From contig NC_014963.1 of NCBI RefSeq assembly GCF_000179915.2, positions 558,001 to 622,000 of the forward strand: a stretch of 64,000 nucleotides of DNA, given 5' to 3'. Each line of letters begins with the position of its first letter. Positions within the stretch are counted from its first letter, which is position 1. A program made the translations under genes and the position numbers. The notes below the pieces were generated by a model, which was not told the origin of the DNA, ran no database searches, and saw nothing but the letters and a program-made list of their open reading frames with translations. This stretch comes from Terriglobus saanensis SP1PR4. GTDB taxonomy: Bacteria; Acidobacteriota; Terriglobia; Terriglobales; Acidobacteriaceae. This document shows positions 36,106 to 44,833 of this stretch, piece after piece.

Positions 36106-38004
36106 CTAGTGTTTCGAGAAAAGAGAGATCTTAGGGTTCCACGTAATCTGCAAGCGGCCACTGGTGTTGTGTTGCGCGCCTGGCATATAAGACGGAATCA
36201 GGAAGCGCTCATACTGTGTAAAAACCTGCGTGGACCATTGCGGAGTGAACGCATAGGAAGCGGTCATGAAGCCATCGGAGATGGTGCTGCCACCGGGCAG
36301 ATACAGCAGGCCGCCCTTGGTCTGCCGATAGCCAATCTCGACACGAGTCTTCGCGGAAAACCAGTAGCCAGAACGGGCTTCCAGCGAGCGAGCGTCACGT
36401 CCCACAGCATTCCCCAGAAGAAAGCCCTTATTGGTGTTTCCATCCCGGTATTGGTTATTGATAAAGAATCTTCGTCCGGTCTCATCCTGACTCATCTCTT
36501 CTGAGCTTGCAGCCTCAACACGGAGATCCATATGGGGTAGCAACGGTAGTCTTGCGAAATAAATTCCTGGATGCCAGACGACGCGGCGAGGAGCGTTGAG
36601 CGGACTCAACTCATCGTCAGCATAGGCATCCGTATAGATGGTGACATAGTTGCGCAGGCCGGGAACGTGGAGGCGAAAGTCGAAGGCGCTCTTACGATCT
36701 CCTGGATCTTCTCGATCTCCATAGCCAAAGTCGGTTCCAGTGGATGTGCCGCTGAAGAGATTGTGCTTCAGATTCCCCAGTGTCATAGGATGGCCTTCCC
36801 CAAAGAGAATGGACCAGCGGGTGAAACTCATCTCCAGAAGACGGCCGAAGTTGAAGTCGACTTTCAATCCATTGAAATAAGGTCTTGCCGGATAGTGGTG
36901 TCCCGAGAGCTTACCGAAGACGGCGTCGATGCGATAGCTGCCCAATGAAGGGACAAAGGGAAATGGGTGGGGTCTTGTCGCAACAAGACGCAGGTTATAG
37001 GTGGGCTCCGCATTACTCGAAAATGACAGAGGGCCCATCGTGGTCGGGCCCCAGAAGAGTTCCTGTTTGCCGAAGGAGAGAGAGTATCCATCGAACGCGA
37101 CGCCAGCATAGAGTTCAAGGGGGCGCTGCCGCACATAAGAGGGACTGGCAGTTGTGATGGGGTAGGGAGGCGCGCTCTCCTTGGTGCCGAAGTCGTCGAG
37201 ACTGAAATACAGTGCAGAGAGCGCCGCGGTGGTCGCCGGGATGGTAGGGGTTTGTTGCAGCTCCTGGCGGTCATAGAAAAAGAAGCGGCCATGTACGGCA
37301 CGGAACGAGTATCCGGCGATCGTACTTGTGCCACGGCCCAGAGGGCGACCGAAGTCGTTGGTCCATGTCTGCCCGATGTGAAAACCATCGGACAACGCCG
37401 GACCCGCGATTGTGCCGACACGCATGTAGCCGGACTCCAACACGGCCTGCGAGGATTCGTTCGGCTCGGAAAGCTCCTGATCCAGCTGTGGGATAAGCCG
37501 TTCGGCCTCGTTCATGATGCCGTCATTGACGGCGTAATAGCTGCCACGAATGCCAGAGAGGATATCCTTGGCCTGCTGCACCTGCCGGCGGCACTCCTGT
37601 CGTGTCCAGGGACGGATCGCCACACTTTGAAATGGGACAAGGCCCATCGAGCTAAGGCGTTCCAGCGCGGGATAGATCCAGCTGTCCATCGGAACATTTG
37701 TGGAACCTATCTTGTCGCTGCCATTGTTGTAGCTATTCTCCCAGGAAGAAGAACTCGCGACGGCCTGAGGGGCGCTCTGCTGAGATCCGAGAAGCGGTTT
37801 CATGGCCGACGACGAGCGGACCAGATAAGTATTGCCTGAATTCTTGGTAGAAGAAGTGAGAGTTTGAGAGGGTGAGGGAAGATAGAAAGTTCCGTCGCTA
37901 AGTGCTCCCTTGGGAGCGGAAGGCTCTTGCGTGAGACCGATTCCCGAAGCGGCCACAAGGGTGGCCGCTGTCATCGAACAGAGAAGCTTGCTGCAACGAT
38001 TCAT
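36106..38004 (-). CDS. Capsule assembly Wzi-family outer-membrane protein
   Basis: This 632-residue protein has a signal peptide (MNRCSKLLCSMTAATLVAASG). The typical Wzi opening WIYPALERLSSMGLVPFQ then RPWTRQECRRQVQQAKD at about 110-150 is followed by a long run of amphipathic beta strands. Wzi in enteric bacteria is an outer-membrane barrel that anchors capsule to the surface; relatives in other phyla lie in exopolysaccharide loci. It is downstream of the SLBB export gene on the same strand (87-bp gap), so the two probably form an operon. GAGG precedes the ATG. A stem-loop ends 9 nt before the start codon. Confidence 0.85.
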   Translation of the reverse strand: MNRCSKLLCSMTAATLVAASGIGLTQEPSAPKGALSDGTFYLPSPSQTLTSSTKNSGNTYLVRSSSAMKPLLGSQQSAPQAVASSSSWENSYNNGSDKIGSTNVPMDSWIYPALERLSSMGLVPFQSVAIRPWTRQECRRQVQQAKDILSGIRGSYYAVNDGIMNEAERLIPQLDQELSEPNESSQAVLESGYMRVGTIAGPALSDGFHIGQTWTNDFGRPLGRGTSTIAGYSFRAVHGRFFFYDRQELQQTPTIPATTAALSALYFSLDDFGTKESAPPYPITTASPSYVRQRPLELYAGVAFDGYSLSFGKQELFWGPTTMGPLSFSSNAEPTYNLRLVATRPHPFPFVPSLGSYRIDAVFGKLSGHHYPARPYFNGLKVDFNFGRLLEMSFTRWSILFGEGHPMTLGNLKHNLFSGTSTGTDFGYGDREDPGDRKSAFDFRLHVPGLRNYVTIYTDAYADDELSPLNAPRRVVWHPGIYFARLPLLPHMDLRVEAASSEEMSQDETGRRFFINNQYRDGNTNKGFLLGNAVGRDARSLEARSGYWFSAKTRVEIGYRQTKGGLLYLPGGSTISDGFMTASYAFTPQWSTQVFTQYERFLIPSYMPGAQHNTSGRLQITWNPKISLFSKH

Positions 38005-38013
38005 GATGCCTCG

Positions 38014-38048
38014 GAGGGTGAGCGCAAGGTGTGTATTGACTCACCCTC
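38014..38048 (-). promoter_or_regulatory. Stem-loop directly upstream of the Wzi-like gene
   Basis: Arms GAGGGTGAG and CTCACCCTC pair perfectly over 9 bp with a 17-nt loop. On the minus strand the stem ends just before CGAGG, the ribosome site of the Wzi-like gene. It could regulate translation or stabilise the processed message between the SLBB and Wzi cistrons. Confidence 0.5.
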
Positions 38049-38091
38049 GATAGTCGGCGCTGATCAACGTGATCGCCGCGCTCGACGTGAA

Positions 38092-40830
38092 CTACTGCTT
38101 GATAACACTCAGTGCTGCGGCTCCGAGTGCGAACGACGAGAACAACTGAGAATAGTCGACGAACTGTCTTATAAATGCAGGCTTAATGGGCTTCTCAGGA
38201 ATAACGATGGAGTCGCCAGGATTGATCTGTGCTGCGTCGAAGCTATTCTTCCAGACACCCTTGGCGCGCTGGCGGCTGTAGACCGAACCATCCGCGCGAA
38301 TGATAAAGGCATGGCTCCGGTCAGCGATGGGATTCTCTTTACCCGCGAGCAGAACATAGTCCTCAACTCTGCGCCGTGAATCGAAGAGAAAGACGTTCTG
38401 TCCGTAGACAGCGCCAATCACATTGACCGTGAGAGGACGTGAAGGTACGCGGAAGACGTCGCCATCTTCGAGTGGAATGCGGGGAATGCTTGCGCCTCCG
38501 GTACTCTCGGGGCGGAACTCCAGCACAATACGTCCGGTTGCGCGGAGTTTGCGCAGTTGAGCGATGATGTCTCTCTGTTCCACGAGAGCGTTGGGATCGA
38601 CCACAGCGTTGTTCGACGAGGCTGCTCGGATGGCAGCGGATCGCTGCATGCTGATCGAAACAGATGTTACGTACTCATCCAGACGCTGCTGCTGGGCGAT
38701 CCGGGCGGACTCGCGGGTGAAGCTTGCACCGTAGAGGTAGGCCTTGGTCGAGAGTCCACCAGCGCGTTGCACCAGATCGGCCAGAGTTTCGTCCGGGCTG
38801 ACGCTGTAGACACCCGATCCCTTGAACTCGCCCTCCAGGCGAACAAACTTGGTTTGTTCATCTTGAGGCACGTGAACATCCGCCTGCGACAGGATTGTCA
38901 CAATATCTCCCGGCTGAAGCTCAAGATTCTGGGAAGGGTCGTGATTTTGCAGGAGCTTTTCCGGGTTGAAAGGGACGAGCGAGTTCTTCAACGTAATCGG
39001 ATCGAGGCGCTCGATTACGGCGTAGGACCAGTCGATCTCCGGGGCCGGAATCTTGATGGTGTTCCGTTGGCCGATGTTTGCAATATTGTGGCTGGTGGCT
39101 GCCTGCTGCTCTTCGGCAAGCGAACCGCTGCTGAGCGAAGTCTCAGGAGGCCGCATCAGGCCCTCGCGGTCTCCCTGTTCCTGAGAGTCCTGGCTATTTT
39201 GGTTTCGCTGATTTGAGTTCGATACCTGATTATTTCCGTTGGAGCTGCTGCCGTTGTAATTCTGGTCGACGCTGGAATCCTGAGACGAATCGAGCGTATC
39301 GGGATCGGGTCCAAGAGAGGAGATTCCTGCCCGATTGGAGATAATGCCAGTCGTGGAATCGTTCGTGGTGTTATTGGTTTGCCCATTTTGGGTCTGGCCG
39401 TTCTGCGTCTGACCGTTTTGTGTCCTAGAGGTCTGTTGTCTTGGTCGCATGGGACGCAGAGGCTCAAAAAGAGGGACCGGTACGCCCAGGCGATTGCGCT
39501 GTTCCCAGTAATTGCGTGTCAGCAGGGACATGCGGTCGGGGATAATATCGCTCAGGTGCATGCCCGCGTGCCAAGGAAAGCGACCCGGATTCGCGAGATT
39601 TCCACGAATGGTCACGGACTGTTGATAGGCGGCGCTGATGTGGTTGGCGAAGAGAACGTCGCCATCGTGCAGGACCGTTGCCTTACCCGCTTCGTCCAGG
39701 TTGACCGTCATGGCGGCGCGTGAGCGGTTCTCTTCGATGCGTTCCAGGGAAATTTGCGTCGTGGAGCCCGTGGGAGTAAAGCCACCAGCGAGTTCCAGCA
39801 AACCCCCTACGGTGGTGTCGCCGCGTAGTTCATATACCGCCGGATGGCGGACGCTGCCTGCTAACGCCGCTTGAGGACCCGCCGCCGGGATAAAGATGGT
39901 GTCGTTGGCTTGTAAACGAATGTCCTGCGACTTGTCGCCGCGTAGGATCAGGTCGTAGAGATCAAGCTCGGAGACGACCTTACCTTCTCGTCGTACCTGG
40001 ATACGTCGCAGGGAGCCTTGGACATTTGGGCCGCCTGAGACGAAGAGCACGTTCAGTACTGTGCTGAGCGCGCTGACTGTATAGGCACCCGGACGTCGTG
40101 CCTCGCCCACAACATAAATTTGGATGGAACGAAGATGCCCCAAATTGACGGAGAGATTGAAGTTTCTGAAGGTATGGCGGATGTCCGCGCTGATATGTTC
40201 CTGGAGCTGGTCTACACGAAGACCCGCAACATGAATGGCGCCGACCTGGGGCACGTAGATCGATCCTGTGCTGTCGACCGTAAGCTGCCCATTGAAGGAT
40301 TCAGGTCCCCAAAGACGCAGAAGAACTTCGTCGCCGGGACCAAGAAGGTAATCAGCGAGTGCGGGGATCTGGTCCGCCGGTGCAAACGTGGAGGGTGCTC
40401 TCTGAAAGAGATCCCGTCCAAATACTGGAAGTGTTTCGCCGGTAGCGGCTTTGGCTAGCCTCTGCATGTCCACAAGCGGATCGGGGGGGAAAAAGACGTT
40501 CGTCCGATTTGTATCTGTCTGCCGACGATTATTCGTAGAAGCCGAATCCACATAGAGCTGTGTACCCTGATCGGCCTTCTGTTCTCTCGTCGAGTTCGAC
40601 CCGTTTACGTCACCGGCGCCTTGGGTAGGATAGGCGGTACTCCCATTTTGGCCGGAGCCGGAATTGGAGCTATCGCGGCAGTCGGACGAGGTTGGGTCGC
40701 AGCTCGATGTGCTTTGCGCAGAGATCAGGGGACTTACTCCAAGCAGGAAAAATGGGGTAAGAAGAGCGAGTCGTCGGACGAAATCGCAAAGCGGTACTTT
40801 GGCTTGCGTTGTCCGCGAAGGTGCCAGCAT
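38092..40830 (-). CDS. SLBB-domain polysaccharide export protein
   Basis: This 912-residue secreted protein belongs to the Wza/polysaccharide export group. A signal peptide (about 18-38, ...SPLISAQ) has no lipobox Cys, unlike Wza. A Ser/Asn/Gly-rich linker runs to about 110, then the export domain (about 158-235, YLLGPGDEVLLRLWG). Several SLBB repeats follow (about 237-290, VVGEARRPGAYTVSAL; again LAGSVRHPAVYELRGD; then further copies), and the end is hydrophobic. A QNGQT low-complexity tract splits the protein in the middle. The start at 40830 has GGGAG six bases upstream; the frame is open to 41070 but the extra 80 residues look random. Confidence 0.9.
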   Translation of the reverse strand: MLAPSRTTQAKVPLCDFVRRLALLTPFFLLGVSPLISAQSTSSCDPTSSDCRDSSNSGSGQNGSTAYPTQGAGDVNGSNSTREQKADQGTQLYVDSASTNNRRQTDTNRTNVFFPPDPLVDMQRLAKAATGETLPVFGRDLFQRAPSTFAPADQIPALADYLLGPGDEVLLRLWGPESFNGQLTVDSTGSIYVPQVGAIHVAGLRVDQLQEHISADIRHTFRNFNLSVNLGHLRSIQIYVVGEARRPGAYTVSALSTVLNVLFVSGGPNVQGSLRRIQVRREGKVVSELDLYDLILRGDKSQDIRLQANDTIFIPAAGPQAALAGSVRHPAVYELRGDTTVGGLLELAGGFTPTGSTTQISLERIEENRSRAAMTVNLDEAGKATVLHDGDVLFANHISAAYQQSVTIRGNLANPGRFPWHAGMHLSDIIPDRMSLLTRNYWEQRNRLGVPVPLFEPLRPMRPRQQTSRTQNGQTQNGQTQNGQTNNTTNDSTTGIISNRAGISSLGPDPDTLDSSQDSSVDQNYNGSSSNGNNQVSNSNQRNQNSQDSQEQGDREGLMRPPETSLSSGSLAEEQQAATSHNIANIGQRNTIKIPAPEIDWSYAVIERLDPITLKNSLVPFNPEKLLQNHDPSQNLELQPGDIVTILSQADVHVPQDEQTKFVRLEGEFKGSGVYSVSPDETLADLVQRAGGLSTKAYLYGASFTRESARIAQQQRLDEYVTSVSISMQRSAAIRAASSNNAVVDPNALVEQRDIIAQLRKLRATGRIVLEFRPESTGGASIPRIPLEDGDVFRVPSRPLTVNVIGAVYGQNVFLFDSRRRVEDYVLLAGKENPIADRSHAFIIRADGSVYSRQRAKGVWKNSFDAAQINPGDSIVIPEKPIKPAFIRQFVDYSQLFSSFALGAAALSVIKQ
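39380..39424 (-). repeat. Three tandem 15-bp units inside the SLBB gene
   Basis: Three degenerate 15-bp units encode repeated QNGQT pentapeptides in a disordered, Gln/Asn-rich linker of the SLBB protein. Unit number could vary by slippage and change linker length. Confidence 0.7.
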
Positions 40831-41349
40831 GATGTCTCCCAACTTCTGAGAAGATTCCCATAGTTCGAACCTCGCGTTTTCCCGAGTCAAAATAGGTAAC
40901 CTTCCATCGTCGTTTTTCATAGATTGATAGAGGTCCGTAGGTGAGCGAGCGAGGGAAATCGCCCAGTGAATAGAACCCCTGCTGATGATAATAGAGCAGC
41001 TGTCAGTACACCACTGGATAAGAGAGCAGGAGCAAAAGGAAACTGCTTCATGCCCAGGGAAAGAAGGCACTCCTCAAGCTATTGCCAGAAGGCATGGGGA
41101 TCAGGTCTAATCGCCTGCGTCTAGACATCTGTGCGCGAGACAGGAAAGCTGCAGCCATGTCGATCTATAAACGTTATCTTTCGGCTGCCGAGACGAGAGG
41201 CGAAGGGGGAGGGCGCTCAATTATGTTAACTTTCATCAGAAGCTTTCCCGTAACGTCGTTTCCCGATTATGGGACTATAGTTTCTCGCTTTGAGTAGTCC
41301 AGACGGTTATACTTTTGGAGTTAGAGAGTAAGGCAAATGACGGAGCCGC
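40831..41349. other. 519-bp divergent promoter region of the exopolysaccharide locus
   Basis: No convincing gene is present. Open frames across it lack ribosome sites and family features. It must hold the promoters for the SLBB/Wzi operon (left) and the glycosyltransferase/sugar-transferase pair (right). A good -10-like hexamer TATACT lies at 41308-41313, 36 nt before the glycosyltransferase start. I cannot place a matching -35 box at normal spacing. The unusual length leaves room for regulator sites or a leader RNA. Confidence 0.5.
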
Positions 41350-42366
41350 ATGCAAGCCAGAACACTTGATACCCAGATCCTTCGTGCTCAGGCGTTCCCA
41401 GGCAATATAGGTTTCGTCATACCCACATATAACGCGGGGCCTCACTGGAATCGCTTTCATGCAGCGCTTGAAAGACAGGGAATACCTCGGGAACAGGTTC
41501 TCGTCGTTGATTCTTCCTCAACGGATGAGACAAGAAGAAGCGTGAAGAGTGCTGGTTACACGCTGATAGAGATCCCCCAGAAGAGTTTCCGCCATGGTGG
41601 CACACGCCAGTTGGCGGCAGAATCCCTTCCCTGGGCCGATATACTAGTCTTTCTTACACAGGACGCCATTCCTTGCGGCGACTACTCCATAGAGCAGCTT
41701 CTGAGAGCTTTCGATGATCCTCAGGTAGGTGCGGCCTATGGACGTCAGCTTCCCAGGGAAGATGCTGGCCCCGTCGAGCGTCATGCGCGCCTGTTCAACT
41801 ACTCAGAAAAATCCGAAGTTCGAACCTTTGAAAGCCGAGAAACGCTGGGATTCAAGGCCGCCTTCCTTTCCAATAGCTTCTCTGCCTACCGAAGGGTCGC
41901 CCTGGAGGCTGTCGGTGGTTTCCCAAGAGACGCGATCATCTGCGAAGATACTACCGTCGCGGGACGTATGTTAATTGACGGATGGAAGATCGCCTATCGG
42001 GCGGATGCCACCGTAATCCACTCTCACGCACTCTCGGTGCGGGACGAGTCGTCGCGTTATTTTGACATTGGAGTCCATCACGGCCGCGAAAAATGGCTTC
42101 TGGAGGCTTTCGGCAAAGCAGGCGGGGAGGGCCGGGCTTTCGTCGTCTCCGAGCTGCGCTACCTTTTGAAAACCCAACCTTCCCAGATCCCCGGCGCATT
42201 TTTTCGCAACCTTAGCAAGTGGGCCGCTTATCAACTTGGTCTGCGCGAAAAGCGCTTACCGCGGATGCTTAAGGAGATCTTTTCAACCCAGCCAAGTTTC
42301 TGGCGGACAGATGGAGAACCTTCGTTCGCTCCGGAACCCCATGTAGCTGCACGACGTGTTCATTGA
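41350..42366 (+). CDS. GT2-family glycosyltransferase (rhamnosyltransferase-like)
   Basis: The 338-residue protein has a GT-A fold start (IGFVIPTYNAGPHW), the nucleotide-binding VVDSSSTDETRR, a metal-binding region LVFLTQDAIP and the acceptor-side IICEDTTVAGRML. These features resemble O-antigen rhamnosyltransferases. It should add a sugar to a lipid-linked intermediate at the cytoplasmic face of the inner membrane. GGAG precedes the ATG by four bases. It is followed 69 bp later by the priming sugar transferase and is divergent from the polysaccharide export genes. Confidence 0.85.
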   Translation: MQARTLDTQILRAQAFPGNIGFVIPTYNAGPHWNRFHAALERQGIPREQVLVVDSSSTDETRRSVKSAGYTLIEIPQKSFRHGGTRQLAAESLPWADILVFLTQDAIPCGDYSIEQLLRAFDDPQVGAAYGRQLPREDAGPVERHARLFNYSEKSEVRTFESRETLGFKAAFLSNSFSAYRRVALEAVGGFPRDAIICEDTTVAGRMLIDGWKIAYRADATVIHSHALSVRDESSRYFDIGVHHGREKWLLEAFGKAGGEGRAFVVSELRYLLKTQPSQIPGAFFRNLSKWAAYQLGLREKRLPRMLKEIFSTQPSFWRTDGEPSFAPEPHVAARRVH

Positions 42367-42435
42367 GCGAATTCGCCTAAAAAACAGCACCCGATTGAAT
42401 GTCTGATCCATCGCGTAACTTTCTCTGGGAGGGGC

Positions 42436-43185
42436 ATGCCACTGCAGAACCATCCATCTGATCTTCAAGTGTCTGCCACCTATTCGGCGGCGGATCTTGC
42501 CTATATTTATCCGGCACAGGATCGTAAGACTGTTCCCTTTGGCATCGGTGCCGCCTCTCCGGCTTATACCTTCGAGTATGTTGTCTTCAAACGCATCTTT
42601 GATATTTCCGTTGTCCTTCTCTTTTCCCCGTTCATTCTGCTTTTCATCGCGGCGCTATGCCTGGTGGTCGCCCTTAGCTCACCTGGTCCTATCTTCTTTT
42701 CTCATCGTCGTATCCGTCGCGGTGGTGCTTTCTTTTCCATGTGGAAGTTTCGTACGATGTGCGTGAACTCCGCAGAAGTTCTCGAGCGGCACCTGACTCT
42801 CCATCCGGAAGACCGCAAAGAGTGGGATCTCAATCACAAACTCAGGAATGACCCCCGCGTTAACTCCATCGGACGTCTGCTTCGCCGTTTCTCGCTGGAC
42901 GAACTGCCCCAGATCTGGAACGTGCTTACGGGCCGCATGAGCCTCGTGGGACCTCGTCCCATCGTCGCTGCTGAAGTCGAGAAGTACGCTGAAAACTTTG
43001 CTTATTACACCGCAGTGACCCCTGGCATTACGGGACTTTGGCAGGCCTCAGGTCGATCGACCTTGACCTACGATGAGCGGGTCGCGCTCGACCGCTACTA
43101 TGTCGAAAACTGGAGCCTCTGGCTCGACCTCAAAGTCTTCTTCCGTACCATACGCTGCGTCGTCAACTCCGACGGAGCGTATTAA
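42436..43185 (+). CDS. Priming sugar transferase (undecaprenyl-phosphate glycosyl-1-phosphate transferase)
   Basis: This 249-residue enzyme starts polysaccharide repeat units by moving a sugar-1-phosphate to undecaprenyl phosphate. It has one membrane segment (about 56-78, FDISVVLLFSPFILLFIAA). The bacterial sugar-transferase core follows: SPGPIFFSHRRIRRGG, MWKFRTM, LRRFSLDELPQIWNVLTG, MSLVGPRPI, PGITGLWQASGRS. It is the short WcaJ C-terminal form, without the four-helix N-terminal half. GGGAGGGG precedes the ATG. A strong bidirectional hairpin ends the transcript. Flippase and polymerase genes are not in the window. Confidence 0.93.
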   Translation: MPLQNHPSDLQVSATYSAADLAYIYPAQDRKTVPFGIGAASPAYTFEYVVFKRIFDISVVLLFSPFILLFIAALCLVVALSSPGPIFFSHRRIRRGGAFFSMWKFRTMCVNSAEVLERHLTLHPEDRKEWDLNHKLRNDPRVNSIGRLLRRFSLDELPQIWNVLTGRMSLVGPRPIVAAEVEKYAENFAYYTAVTPGITGLWQASGRSTLTYDERVALDRYYVENWSLWLDLKVFFRTIRCVVNSDGAY

Positions 43186-43186
43186 T

Positions 43187-43230
43187 AAGCACGGGCGGAG
43201 AAAAGAATCTTTCTCCGCCCGCTTGTGCTT
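43187..43230. terminator. Bidirectional hairpin terminator
   Basis: A stem of CGGGCGGAGAAA against its complement, with outer AAGCAC / GTGCTT arms, lies between the convergent sugar-transferase gene and the M81 gene. It starts 2 bp after the transferase stop and can serve both strands. Confidence 0.85.
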
Positions 43231-43247
43231 GCAGAGAATTCCCCCTC

Positions 43248-44774
43248 TTAGCCTTTGCTTCGCGCCGACGTATAAACGACGGGCTTGAACTGCAGATCCG
43301 GTACAAAGGGATAGGTTGGTTTTCGCAGCCGATTCGCCGGTAGGTGCACAATGTCCTGGTTGATCGCACCGTCTGAAAGCGCCATCAGGCTGGGGTTGGC
43401 AAGCGGTTTCAGTTCGGGCGAGAGATACCCGGATTTGACCACGATGATCTTGAAGGATTTTGGCTCCAGACCGAGTCGGGTGAAGTCGAGGATGTCGTGA
43501 TACGGACGACGTCTGGCGCTCAGGACGAGCGTTACTCCCTCGATCTGCACCACCGCCTCGCGTAGCAATGGATCTTTTACGGGAAGCAGAAACTTCACGG
43601 TGGCATTGGCCTTGACCGGGCGGCTCCCCTTCGGGTCGAGCGTAGCGCCGATGGAAAGTGGAATCGTAGCGCCGATCCCTGCAAGATAACAGGCGTCCGC
43701 TGCCGGACGGTCAGTGATGCCGGCGAAGACCACATTGGTCGCCTTCTTCCGAAGCAGCACTTCCAGGACCTCCGCGCGATCGCTGTTGCCACCGCCAGTT
43801 GGGTTATCGCCGGAGTCGGCCAGAATCGCTGGCTGCGTCTTCGCCTGCATCGCCCGCACGACGCACTCATCCACCGTGCAGGTCTCGGTGCCAAATTGAA
43901 ATTCCTTGCGAGCATCCCAATACTTCTGTGCAAGTCCGGTGGCAATCTCTTTCTGTTTTGCGGGCGCAACACCGGTGATCACCACGGAAGCCGTGGACCG
44001 CGGTTCGTCAGCCCATACATACCCCACAAGCATCGAAACATCGAGGATGCCCGGCTGGTTATTCAGAGTTGCCAGTGGAGCCCAAAGTCGCTTGCCCGGC
44101 TCCCACTCTGTGCTACTTCGTTCGCCTGGCATCAGGACGGGGACCGGCGCCCAGACAATCGTTGGTCGGAGGTTCTGCTGCAAGCTTTGAACCAACATGT
44201 CGCAGGCGCGAATCATCGTCTCTTCCCGATCGATATGCGGCGCAGTGCGAAAGGCGGAAAACATATCGATGTTATCGACGACGCGCTGACTCACATTTCC
44301 GTGGAGGTCGTAGCTGGCGGACATCAGGCAATCCTGCCCGACCAATTTGCGCGTGGCCTCCATCCAATCGCCTTCGGCATCCTCCATGCCATCGACAAAC
44401 ATGGCTCCATGCATGGGCAGGAAGAGACCATCCAGGGGCAGCAACGTCTTCAGGCGGCTCAGATAGCCCGCCTTGATCGCTTGATAGGTCTCCATTGCAA
44501 CCGGTCCACCTGGAACGGCGGAAGCGACCAGTACAGGCTGGAAGGGAATCGGATAGCGCTTCAGAAAGGCGAAGCGTTCCGAAGAGGTGAGTACGCCGTC
44601 CGTCAGAATGGAGAAGTCCTCCATGCGCGCGCGAATGCGGCTGTACGTGCTGCACTCAATGCCGATGCCGCCGAAGGCGATGCGAGGTGCCTTCGGTGCG
44701 CACCATGCTGTGCCTGCCGCCATAGGCGCGAACGCTGCCAAGGATGCTGTTTTGAGAAACGATCTGCGCTGCAT
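43248..44774 (-). CDS. M81-family metallopeptidase (MlrC-like), Tat-exported
   Basis: This 508-residue protein resembles MlrC, the enzyme that finishes microcystin breakdown in sphingomonads. A twin-arginine signal (MQRRSFLKTASLAAF) predicts folded export. Family metal ligands are visible: Asp and His in SYDLHGNVSQ and His in TAPHIDREET. The C-terminal domain carries DSGDNPTGGGNSDRAEVL. Most homologues outside cyanotoxin degraders have no known substrate, so microcystin use should not be assumed. AAGGAG precedes the ATG. An intrinsic terminator lies 21 nt upstream of the start codon, between this gene and the receptor gene before it. Confidence 0.88.
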   Translation of the reverse strand: MQRRSFLKTASLAAFAPMAAGTAWCAPKAPRIAFGGIGIECSTYSRIRARMEDFSILTDGVLTSSERFAFLKRYPIPFQPVLVASAVPGGPVAMETYQAIKAGYLSRLKTLLPLDGLFLPMHGAMFVDGMEDAEGDWMEATRKLVGQDCLMSASYDLHGNVSQRVVDNIDMFSAFRTAPHIDREETMIRACDMLVQSLQQNLRPTIVWAPVPVLMPGERSSTEWEPGKRLWAPLATLNNQPGILDVSMLVGYVWADEPRSTASVVITGVAPAKQKEIATGLAQKYWDARKEFQFGTETCTVDECVVRAMQAKTQPAILADSGDNPTGGGNSDRAEVLEVLLRKKATNVVFAGITDRPAADACYLAGIGATIPLSIGATLDPKGSRPVKANATVKFLLPVKDPLLREAVVQIEGVTLVLSARRRPYHDILDFTRLGLEPKSFKIIVVKSGYLSPELKPLANPSLMALSDGAINQDIVHLPANRLRKPTYPFVPDLQFKPVVYTSARSKG

Positions 44775-44795
44775 GAAACTCCTTGTCGTCCTAGA

Positions 44796-44825
44796 TAAAA
44801 CGGGCGGCCTTTAAAGGCCGCCCGT
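44796..44825 (-). terminator. Intrinsic terminator between receptor and M81 genes
   Basis: A perfect 26-bp palindrome (arms ACGGGCGGCCTTT and complement, 44800-44825) is followed on the minus strand by TTTT. It sits 8 bp after the receptor stop and only 21 nt before the M81 start codon. It either ends the receptor operon or sets a lower level for M81. Confidence 0.85.
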
Positions 44826-44833
44826 GTGTTTGT

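Noticed and set aside
41082-41297. 71-codon open frame in the exopolysaccharide divergent region
   Set aside because: It has no ribosome site, no recognisable domain and unremarkable composition; treated as non-coding control DNA.
43248-44774. Calling the M81 protein a true microcystin-degrading MlrC
   Set aside because: The metal motifs match the family, but no mlrA, mlrB or mlrD is present and most M81 members have unknown substrates.
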